NCBI GenBank assembly: GCA_900548125.1
Contig: URJN01000145.1
Coordinates: forward strand, 1-5,829
Direction: 5' to 3'
DNA from: an uncultured Eubacteriales bacterium
Lineage (GTDB): Bacteria > Bacillota > Clostridia > Christensenellales > Aristaeellaceae
Length of the DNA stretch: 5,829 nucleotides
Part shown: piece by piece, positions 1-5,412 of the stretch
How positions within the stretch are numbered: position 1 is the first letter of the stretch
Layout of the letters: every line of letters starts with the position of its first letter
Program-made: the position numbers and the translations under genes
The notes under the pieces: model-generated
Told to the model about the DNA's origin: nothing
The model's database searches: none
Seen by the model: the letters and a program-made list of their open reading frames with translations, nothing else

Positions 1-747
1 TGCTTTACAACGATACATGCTTTGTTCGGACACGAAACAGGATTTGCTTTTGGAATGTCGGATTCCAACGTTGATCAACTGATTTCCTACGGGACAGGTG
101 ATGCTGTCGGATTCCTCGTCGTAAGGCATATTGTCAGCTCTGAATTTGTTCGATTTATATTTCCTCATCTGACTGATTTCATAATTCGTCGGCTTGATAT
201 ACGTTCAATCCCCACTTTTTCAAGACCTGTATAGTTTTCTTCGCTTTCATATTCCGAGTCGGCGACAAGGTGTTCAGGCTGCTTTCCTGTTTTTTCTTTC
301 AGATGATTCAGCAGCGGCAAAAGAGTAAGCGTATAGGAGCGCTCAGAAAACAAACCTGCGGTGACTATAAACTCTCCTTCAATGCCAAGCTGCATTGTGT
401 TCGTCGTATTTTTCCTGCCGTTCCTGAAATTTTTCAAGCATTTCCAAATCCTTTTGCAACTCACTCTTTCGGCACCCTTTCCCAGTTACGCGCTCCAAGC
501 CGCTGGCTTCCCATCTCTTTTGGAGGTGTTTCAACATATCTTTCAGAGTTGGCGGCGTTTCAAAACAATTATATTTGGTCTGAAGCTCTGTTCGTATGCT
601 GCATACAGTTCCCTGTAATCCATCTCCTCCGCGATTTCGATTAGCAGGCTCAGTGCTTTATCTTTCGGCAGTCTCAGACTCAAATCCAACGGTCACTTGC
701 AATCCCCGCTCTTTTCCGGTATCATTTCTTCGTTGTGCCTGGTTCAT
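1..747 (-). pseudogene. Decayed IS1182-family (DDE) transposase remnant, frameshifted, internally deleted, runs off the left edge
   Basis: The minus strand holds pieces of one transposase in successive frames. From about 689 it reads LDLSLRLPKDKALSLLIEIA then EEMDYRELYAAYEQ, an IS1182-type N-terminus, and stops at 543. From about 556 to 379 another frame gives LKDMLKHLQKRW, TGKGCRKSELQKDLEMLEKF and ERQEKYDEHN. A third frame (about 401 to 205) gives TMQLGIEGEFIVTAGLFSER and HLVADSEYESEENY, which contains the second catalytic Asp. A fourth (204 to 1) gives TYIKPTNYEISQMRKYKSNK and onward through paired Cys positions to the window edge. Family members carry about 100 residues between the first and second pieces, including the first catalytic Asp (DGTKIEA-like), and a SYSKTD...YNVQ stretch after EHN; both are missing here. 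The element therefore cannot make an active transposase. An ATG at 747 begins MNQAQRRNDTGKERG and may be the old start. The stretch looks more AT-rich than its neighbours. Family assignment is from remembered conserved motifs; the exact element is unknown. Confidence 0.86.
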
Positions 748-767
748 GTGTAGTCTCAAACTACAAC

Positions 768-805
768 AAAAGATGCGAGTTGGTAAAGACCTTCTCGCAT
801 CTTTT
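768..805 (-). terminator. Perfect 12-bp stem-loop terminator after the glycosyltransferase gene, probably bidirectional
   Basis: Bases 768-779 (AAAAGATGCGAG) are exactly complementary to 794-805, with a 14-base loop in which GGT and ACC can pair further. On the minus strand the stem ends in TTTTGTT; on the plus strand it is followed by TTTTTCTATTCTTTTTT, so it could stop transcription from either side. It lies 57 bases below the glycosyltransferase stop codon and directly above the transposase remnant. This fits the end of the SurA-like/glycosyltransferase transcription unit. No folding energy was computed. Confidence 0.8.
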
Positions 806-806
806 T

Positions 807-863
807 CTATTCTTTTTTCGCAGGGCGGTTCATGCTTAGCTTGACTGCCCCTTCTTGGTTCAT
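807..863 (-). CDS. Possible 18-aa micro-ORF overlapping the glycosyltransferase stop (TGATG)
   Basis: The glycosyltransferase stop TGA shares its A with an ATG (TGATG), which opens an 18-codon frame reading MNQEGAVKLSMNRPAKKE and ending in TAG one base before the terminator stem. Overlaps of this type are common in translational coupling. The peptide is basic at its C-terminus and has no recognisable domain or membrane segment. It has no separate Shine-Dalgarno sequence beyond the coding bases of the upstream gene. A short frame like this arises easily by chance, so it is listed as a possibility only. Confidence 0.15.
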   Translation of the reverse strand: MNQEGAVKLSMNRPAKKE

Positions 864-1879
864 CAGTTGAATCCGACGACCTTCTGGCTGATTCGATAGC
901 CCGTGATGGCAACGCGGCGTCCAAACCTGCCCGGCAGGTGGAGCAGCCGCCCCAGCAGGCGGTGATAGCGCAGATTCCGGTAGAGCGCAGGCTGAACATC
1001 CTTGATGTACTTCCAAAGCTCCTTCTTCTTCTCCAGATTCTCCTGCGTGCCGCTCTTGATGAGCAGGATGGAGGAAACCGTGGTGATGATTTCCAGATAA
1101 TTGCGCATGTATTTGCGCTTATGCTCATCCTCCACGCTTTGCAGATCGACGCACTCCACCAGCAGCCGGTTGACCAGCAGTGCCTGATCGATGCGGCGAA
1201 TCATGACCTGCTCCTGCACGGACTGATCGTCGCGCCCGATGAAGTAATGGTAGAGGTCTTCATCCAGATAGAGCATCATCTGCACATGGGTCATCGGCTG
1301 ATAGACATACAATTCGTCCACATAAAACGTGTGCTTTGGCAGGGACAAGCCGCAGTCGCGCAGCAGCTGCGTGCGGTAGATGACCGAGTGCATCAGCAGA
1401 TAGTGTCCCAGCCCCATATTCACCTCGTCCCAGCCGAATACGCGGTCGATGGGCAGCGAACTGCGGTACTGCATGACATGCTTATGCTTGACGCCCACCT
1501 TGTCATAGACGTAATTGCAGATAAGCATATCCACGCTCTCGTCCTTTTCCGTCATTGCCTTCAGGCGGGCAAGCACGCGCTTGAAGCTCTCCTCATCCAC
1601 CCAGTCATCGGAATCGACAACCTTGAAATAACGCCCCGTCGCGTTGGCAAGACCGGTCATCACCGCATCGCCGTGACCGCCGTTCTCTTTGTGAATCGCG
1701 CGAACGATGCCGGGATTTCTGCGTTCAAACTCATCGGCGATTTCCGCCGTCCTGTCCTTGGAACCATCGTCAACGATGAGGATTTCAACGTCGTCGCCGC
1801 CGGAAAGCAGCGTTTCAACCGCGTGATGCAGATAATCCTGCGAATTGTAGCTCGGAATGGCAATAGACAGCAGTTTCAT
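863..1879 (-). CDS. Family 2 glycosyltransferase (GT-A fold), 338 aa
   Basis: This is a glycosyltransferase of family GT2, which uses a nucleotide-activated sugar to extend a polysaccharide, glycolipid or glycoprotein acceptor on the cytoplasmic side. The N-terminus IAIPSYNSQDYL (residues 6-17) opens the nucleotide-binding Rossmann half; IVDDGSKDRT (35-44) is the usual nucleotide-contacting loop; NGGHGDAV (66-73) follows; DSDDW (89-93) is the DxD metal and sugar-phosphate motif. YVDELYVY (186-193) sits where the acceptor-side acidic catalytic residue is normally found (D188/E189), and GRDDQSV (215-221) is typical of this branch. The remaining roughly 115 residues are helical and basic at the end, with no clear transmembrane helix, so the protein is probably soluble or peripherally membrane-bound. 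All expected motifs are present, so it should be active; donor and acceptor cannot be told. The ATG at 1877-1879 is preceded by GAGG (1891-1894) with a longish 11-base gap. It begins 33 bases after the SurA-like stop, suggesting co-transcription, and a terminator follows at 768-805. Confidence 0.95.
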   Translation of the reverse strand: MKLLSIAIPSYNSQDYLHHAVETLLSGGDDVEILIVDDGSKDRTAEIADEFERRNPGIVRAIHKENGGHGDAVMTGLANATGRYFKVVDSDDWVDEESFKRVLARLKAMTEKDESVDMLICNYVYDKVGVKHKHVMQYRSSLPIDRVFGWDEVNMGLGHYLLMHSVIYRTQLLRDCGLSLPKHTFYVDELYVYQPMTHVQMMLYLDEDLYHYFIGRDDQSVQEQVMIRRIDQALLVNRLLVECVDLQSVEDEHKRKYMRNYLEIITTVSSILLIKSGTQENLEKKKELWKYIKDVQPALYRNLRYHRLLGRLLHLPGRFGRRVAITGYRISQKVVGFN

Positions 1880-1912
1880 CTCAAGGGACGCCTCTTTTCT
1901 TCTTTCGGCGGA

Positions 1913-2641
1913 TTAGTACAGCGTAACATCCGCCGCATCGGATAGTTCTTCGATTCGTGCGCTGAGCTTTTCTTTGCAGCGCGTGTTGTACAGGCTGTAC
2001 GCAATCTCGTCGTGCAGATCATCCGTCAGCTCGTCGATGTCCGTTTCGCCGCTCGCCTTCTGCCGTTCATACTCCGCCTGAATTTCTTCCTCCGTGACCG
2101 GACAATCCTGCGTCAGCCACGCATAATAGAGCATCGTCGCGTACTGTGTGCGGTAAACGTCGATATAGTCCTGCGCCGTCACGCCCAAAAGCTCGGCGTA
2201 TTGCAGCGCATACTTCTGGAGTGTTTCGTCCTCGTCCTCAAGCTCAAGCGTTTCATTCAGCGTTTCGGCGACCTGAGCCAGCGCGCTTTCGTAGGCGGTC
2301 TGCCCCTGCTCGGCGCACCATTTTTCGGTTTCTTCATCGAAATCATAGCAGCCCTGCGCCTTCATATCCTGCTCAACAAGCAGATTCTGAATAGCGGCAG
2401 TCAAAGCCAAATCATCCAGATACGCAGAAACGGTCTCATCCTGAATATCATATCCCAAAGCAGCGTAGCTGGTCAAGTAGTTTTCTCTTACCGGCTCATA
2501 ATCCGAGCTCATCAGGGCTTCACCGTTGACGAGCGCAACCACCGCATCTGTTTCCGTCTGAGCGGTTTCGGCATCTTCGGCAAAAGCACCGGCGGTCATC
2601 ATCATCAGTGCCAGCAGCAGCATCAATATGCGTTTAAACAT
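1913..2641 (-). CDS. Secreted SurA/PrsA-like chaperone-type protein lacking a parvulin domain, 242 aa
   Basis: The protein starts with a Sec signal peptide: MFKR, a long hydrophobic run rich in Leu and Met, and an AFA|ED cleavage site after residue 21. There is no lipobox cysteine, so it should be released or loosely wall-associated rather than anchored as a lipoprotein. ALVNGEALMSSDYEP (residues 36-50) is the hallmark start of the SurA N-terminal helical chaperone domain, and CPVTEEEIQAEYE (180-192) matches the hinge that in SurA/PrsA precedes the peptidyl-prolyl isomerase domain. That domain is absent: a linker of under 20 residues leads straight to the C-terminal helix and the DVTLY end. 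The mature protein is very acidic (for example LELEDEDET at 132-140). It probably binds secreted or unfolded protein without isomerase activity; this is inference. The start at 2641 is preferred because AGAGG (2648-2652) lies 6 bases upstream and the signal peptide begins there; an upstream in-frame ATG (2773) would read through the hairpin. It is likely co-transcribed with the downstream glycosyltransferase. Confidence 0.82.
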   Translation of the reverse strand: MFKRILMLLLALMMMTAGAFAEDAETAQTETDAVVALVNGEALMSSDYEPVRENYLTSYAALGYDIQDETVSAYLDDLALTAAIQNLLVEQDMKAQGCYDFDEETEKWCAEQGQTAYESALAQVAETLNETLELEDEDETLQKYALQYAELLGVTAQDYIDVYRTQYATMLYYAWLTQDCPVTEEEIQAEYERQKASGETDIDELTDDLHDEIAYSLYNTRCKEKLSARIEELSDAADVTLY

Positions 2642-2647
2642 GGTATA

Positions 2648-2652
2648 CCTCT
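2648..2652 (-). promoter_or_regulatory. Ribosome binding site deciding the SurA-like start
   Basis: AGAGG within AAAGAGG lies 6 bases before the ATG at 2639-2641. It fixes the start at the signal peptide rather than at the in-frame ATG 44 codons upstream, which has no such site and lies inside the hairpin. Confidence 0.75.
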
Positions 2653-2687
2653 TTATTCTTGATATGGATGGATTCAATCGAACAAAT

Positions 2688-2701
2688 GGAAAAGGTTTTC
2701 C
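2688..2701. repeat. Short palindrome GGAAAAGGTTTTCC in the SurA-like leader
   Basis: GGAAAA and TTTTCC are exact complements separated by GG, about 47 bases upstream of the SurA-like start and just past the larger hairpin. It is close to a 14-base two-fold symmetric site of the kind bound by small dimeric regulators, but it could equally be chance in an AT-rich leader. No clear promoter was seen between it and the gene. Confidence 0.3.
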
Positions 2702-2711
2702 GAAAATAAGG

Positions 2712-2774
2712 AAATGCGCCCGAGTCGGGCGGCGCAACCGAAACGGTTTACGCCATTCCCCTCCCGGGCGCATT
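2712..2774 (-). terminator. GC-rich terminator after the hydrolase gene, with two alternative folds
   Basis: On the minus strand, 13 bases below the hydrolase stop, there is a palindromic stem CGCCCGA-C-TCGGGCG (2717-2731) followed by CATTTCCTTATTTTC, the layout of an intrinsic terminator. The same bases can instead pair at distance: 2713-2722 is an exact 10-bp complement of 2765-2774. Inside that larger loop sits a third hairpin, AACCG-AAA-CGGTT (2736-2748) flanked by GGCG and CGCC. The local and distal pairings cannot form together. The simplest reading is a terminator for the hydrolase mRNA; an attenuator acting on the SurA-like gene 70 bases further on is possible. Confidence 0.68.
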
Positions 2775-2786
2775 ATGCTTATGGGA

Positions 2787-5180
2787 TTAGTAGCTCAGAC
2801 CGAAGCCGGAGACGTACAGGTTGCCATCGGCATCCTTATACGCATAGCTGCCGGACGGAGACTTCGCCAGGACGTCAGCATCCATGTACTGATCCTTGTC
2901 GTAGCCCGGCACGTCGTTCGGGGACGCGCACTCTTCGATCACGGTGCCGTCTTCGAGGGTCTTCTCCGTCAGAGCGATGACATCCTCGCAGGCAACCATG
3001 GTCACGGACAGCTTGCCGGTCGGGTTGTAGTTGCCGACGATCACGTCAACCTGCGCGCTGTACGCGTTCGCCACAGAAGCAGCGGACGTGGTGTACTGAG
3101 CGGTCAGAGCGTCGCAGTACGGCTCGAGGTTGTCAAGGATCCACGGGCTGGTGCAGACGATGGTGCCAATGACCTTGCCGCCGTTCGCGTGAACCTTGTC
3201 AGCAGCCTTCTGGAGCTTCTTGATGCCTTCAACGGTGGTCACTTCGACCATCTCGCCGGTCTTCGCCTGAGAGCCTGCGCCGAACATCGCAGTGATGGAG
3301 TCGGTCGCATTGCCCAGCTGACGCTGCGCAACTTCAAAACCATCAACCAGGCTCAGGACAGCCTCAGTCTCGGAAGCGCCCGCCTTGTTGGTCGCCTTCG
3401 GCTGGACGTAGAAGTAAGCAACATCAGCGTCGTCAGCCTTTTCAACAACCTCGAAGCCCTGACCAACGAACAGCTCCGTCAGCGCAGCAAGGGTGTTCTC
3501 GTCTTCGCCGGTGCCGGTGTAGGAGCCGATGAAGAGCTTGGTGCCCGCGTTCTTCGCCAGCGGCAGGGTGTTCTCATGGTTCTTCATGAGGACGGTCGCC
3601 TTCAGGTGCAGCGCGTAAGCCTGATCGTGAGCGGTCTCGATGTTGGTCGCACGGACTTCGTCCGCCTTCTCATAGTCGAGGTACGGGTTCTCGAAGCGGC
3701 CCTGCTTGAACAGCGCGGTCGCACGGTTGATGTTCGCACGGTCGAGGTCAGCCTTGTCGAGCAGACCGAACTCAATAGCGGTGGTGATGTATTCCGGAGC
3801 CAGCTCAGCGCCGATAGCGTCGGTGCCAGCCTTGATCAGCAGAGCGAAACGCTGCACGCTGGTCATGGTCTCAACGCCGTAGGTCTGGGTGGTGGTGATG
3901 CCGGAGTCAGAGTTCACGAAGCCCTTAAAGCCCATGATGTCACGGAGCAGGGTCGTGATGATCTCGGAGTTGTAAGCAGAGCCCAGCTCCTTGACCTCGA
4001 TGTCATGACCGCGATAGCTCTGCGGGGCAGAACGATCATCGCTGGTGTCGCGGGAGTAGCACGGCATAATCGCGCCGACGCCCGCATCGACAGCAGCCTG
4101 GAAGCCGACCAGCTGGTACTTCTCCATGGAGCCCTCGGTCGGGTACAGACGCCACTGACCCTGAGAAACGTGGGACTCGAAGCCGTTCTCAGCCGCGCCG
4201 TCGCCCGGGAAGTGCTTGGCGGAGAGGACAACGGAGTTCTCGTTCACGCCTTCGGTGCCATACTGATAGCCGTCAACCAGCGCGGTGATGATGCCCGCGG
4301 TGACGTCCTGGCGCTCGCCGTAGGTGCCGTTGTTGCGCGGCCAGCGCGGGTCGGTCACCAGGTCGATCTGCGGGCCATACATGAAGATGATGCCCTGCGC
4401 ACGCCACATCTGGCGATCGACTTCAGCGTAGTCCTTGATGGCGTCGTAGTTGCCGTCGCCCAGAACAGCCGCCGCCATGCCCAGAGAATCCGGGAAGCCG
4501 GCAGAGATCGGGTTGGAGATGAGGGTCACCGGGATCGCCGGGGTGCCCGCCTTAGCGGAATCCCACTCGGCGTAAGCGGTGGTCACGTTGTTGTACAGCG
4601 CAACAACGGAAGCATCATAGTTCAGACCGCCGCGATACACGCCCGCACGGATCTTGCCGATGGACATCACCTGATCGTCAAGGCTCGCGAAGGAGGACGA
4701 GTTCTGCTTGAGCATGTTCAGGCTCTCGGTGGTCGCGCCTTCCGGAATCACGGTCATGATCTTCGCCGGATCGATGGTGCCGTCCTCGTTCTTGACCTCA
4801 GCCAGCGTCTTGGAGACCGGCTGAACCATCAGCGCGTTGAGAACGAAGCCAGCCTGCTCAGTCAGGGTCATCTTGGTGACCATGTCCGCAGCGCGGGTCT
4901 CGGCGTCCTGACGCCAATCCTCGAAAACATCCAGCTCATGGTTGTTGTTGAGATCCTTGAAGTACAGACCGTCCTGCTTGATGACGCCAACGGTGGTCAC
5001 ACCGATGGTCGGGCCGTTCTCGTTTTCGTAGTAAACCGGCTCCAGGTAGGTCTTGGTCGGATCGACTTCCTCAGCATTGTACGGAGCCGGAATGTACTCG
5101 GCGCCGCCCTCTGCCAGAGAAGCGGGGACAACGCTTGCCAGCATAGCCGCTGCCAAGAACGTGCTCAGAATCCTCTTCAT
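2787..5180 (-). CDS. Secreted glycoside hydrolase family 3 enzyme (beta-glucosidase-like), 797 aa
   Basis: A GH3 enzyme, expected to release sugars from the non-reducing end of beta-glucosides or related beta-glycosides by the retaining mechanism, outside the cell. A signal peptide (MKRILSTFLAAAM..., cleavage near SLA|EGG, residue 23) shows export; there is no lipobox or sorting signal. DLNNNHELDVFEDW (76-89) is an EF-hand-like calcium loop (D76, N78, N80, E82, D84, E87), common in clostridial and Bacteroides GH3 proteins. The barrel domain holds TDPRWPRNNGTYGE (276-289), KHFPGDG (322-328), H337, IMPCYS (371-376) and GFVNSDSGI (420-428), where D425 is the predicted nucleophile. The second domain begins near VLMKNHENTLPL (530-541) and includes NPTGKLSVTM (719-728). 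The protein ends at GFGLSY, where many relatives continue into a fibronectin-III-like domain, so it is a two-domain form. Substrate and acid/base residue cannot be assigned. The start at 5180 is chosen for AGGAG (5188-5192) 7 bases upstream and the signal peptide. No transporter or regulator gene lies beside it. Confidence 0.95.
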   Translation of the reverse strand: MKRILSTFLAAAMLASVVPASLAEGGAEYIPAPYNAEEVDPTKTYLEPVYYENENGPTIGVTTVGVIKQDGLYFKDLNNNHELDVFEDWRQDAETRAADMVTKMTLTEQAGFVLNALMVQPVSKTLAEVKNEDGTIDPAKIMTVIPEGATTESLNMLKQNSSSFASLDDQVMSIGKIRAGVYRGGLNYDASVVALYNNVTTAYAEWDSAKAGTPAIPVTLISNPISAGFPDSLGMAAAVLGDGNYDAIKDYAEVDRQMWRAQGIIFMYGPQIDLVTDPRWPRNNGTYGERQDVTAGIITALVDGYQYGTEGVNENSVVLSAKHFPGDGAAENGFESHVSQGQWRLYPTEGSMEKYQLVGFQAAVDAGVGAIMPCYSRDTSDDRSAPQSYRGHDIEVKELGSAYNSEIITTLLRDIMGFKGFVNSDSGITTTQTYGVETMTSVQRFALLIKAGTDAIGAELAPEYITTAIEFGLLDKADLDRANINRATALFKQGRFENPYLDYEKADEVRATNIETAHDQAYALHLKATVLMKNHENTLPLAKNAGTKLFIGSYTGTGEDENTLAALTELFVGQGFEVVEKADDADVAYFYVQPKATNKAGASETEAVLSLVDGFEVAQRQLGNATDSITAMFGAGSQAKTGEMVEVTTVEGIKKLQKAADKVHANGGKVIGTIVCTSPWILDNLEPYCDALTAQYTTSAASVANAYSAQVDVIVGNYNPTGKLSVTMVACEDVIALTEKTLEDGTVIEECASPNDVPGYDKDQYMDADVLAKSPSGSYAYKDADGNLYVSGFGLSY

Positions 5181-5187
5181 GCAAATT

Positions 5188-5192
5188 CTCCT
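5188..5192 (-). promoter_or_regulatory. Ribosome binding site of the hydrolase gene
   Basis: AGGAG, within AAAAGGAGA, lies 7 bases before the ATG at 5178-5180. It selects the start at MKRIL and argues against two in-frame upstream ATGs (5228 and 5303), which lack such a site and would place extra residues before the signal peptide. Confidence 0.85.
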
Positions 5193-5252
5193 TTTCCATT
5201 TGTTCCAAATTGCCAAACCGCCTTGCATGAGCAGTTCGCCTTTGTTGAAAAT

Positions 5253-5281
5253 ATTATAGTATATTTGTGCAGAAAAGAGAA
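5253..5281 (-). promoter_or_regulatory. Probable housekeeping-sigma promoter of the hydrolase gene
   Basis: A perfect -10 box TATAAT lies at 5253-5258 (minus strand) in an AT-rich stretch. With a 17-base spacer the -35 would be TTCTCT (5276-5281), only a weak match to TTGACA. Transcription would begin near 5246, giving a leader of about 65 bases. The weak -35 hints at activation by a regulator, but no activator site can be named. Confidence 0.55.
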
Positions 5282-5332
5282 GGGGGTTGTCTTGAACGTG
5301 CAATTGACCGTCGTTAAAGGGATATCATTCGC

Positions 5333-5356
5333 TTCACGTCAAATTCGCGTCGTGAA
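5333..5356. repeat. Inverted repeat TTCACG/CGTGAA upstream of the hydrolase promoter
   Basis: TTCACG (5333-5338) and CGTGAA (5351-5356) are exact inverted halves separated by 12 bases, about 55-75 bases upstream of the -35. The spacing suits a dimeric regulator site, but the arms are only 6 bp and the repeat may be chance. It lacks a following T-run, so it is not a convincing terminator for the DUF2130 gene. Confidence 0.3.
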
Positions 5357-5412
5357 CGGAATGTTTTTCCTGTATAGTTCCCTTCAAAACGCTTTTTGTT
5401 CTTTTCTGCCAC

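Noticed and set aside
270..644. Plus-strand frames of 85-124 codons over the left region.
   Set aside because: They are antisense to the transposase remnant, whose minus-strand pieces match a known family in the correct order.
658..1128. A 156-codon minus-strand frame overlapping the end of the glycosyltransferase.
   Set aside because: Most of it lies out of frame inside the glycosyltransferase and reads as Arg/Ser-rich nonsense. Only its last 30 codons overlap the transposase remnant's possible start.
938..1945. A 335-codon open frame on the plus strand across the glycosyltransferase.
   Set aside because: It is the antisense register shadow of a GT2 gene with all expected motifs; the translation is a His/Leu/Val-rich sequence typical of antisense frames.
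2012..2662. A 216-codon open frame on the plus strand across the SurA-like gene.
   Set aside because: It is an antisense shadow in the same codon register, with no start signal or recognisable domain.
2642..2773. Longer SurA-like start at 2773.
   Set aside because: It would translate through the GC-rich hairpin and add 44 basic residues before a clean signal peptide that has its own RBS.
2700..2786. A known riboswitch (fluoride-type) in the hydrolase/SurA-like spacer.
   Set aside because: The stretch GGGGAATGGCGTAAACCG loosely recalls part of such a motif, but the downstream conserved half is absent and the hairpins are explained better as a terminator.
5181..5303. Longer hydrolase start at 5303 or 5228.
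   Set aside because: The first lies upstream of the probable promoter, neither has a Shine-Dalgarno sequence, and both would put extra residues ahead of an otherwise normal signal peptide.
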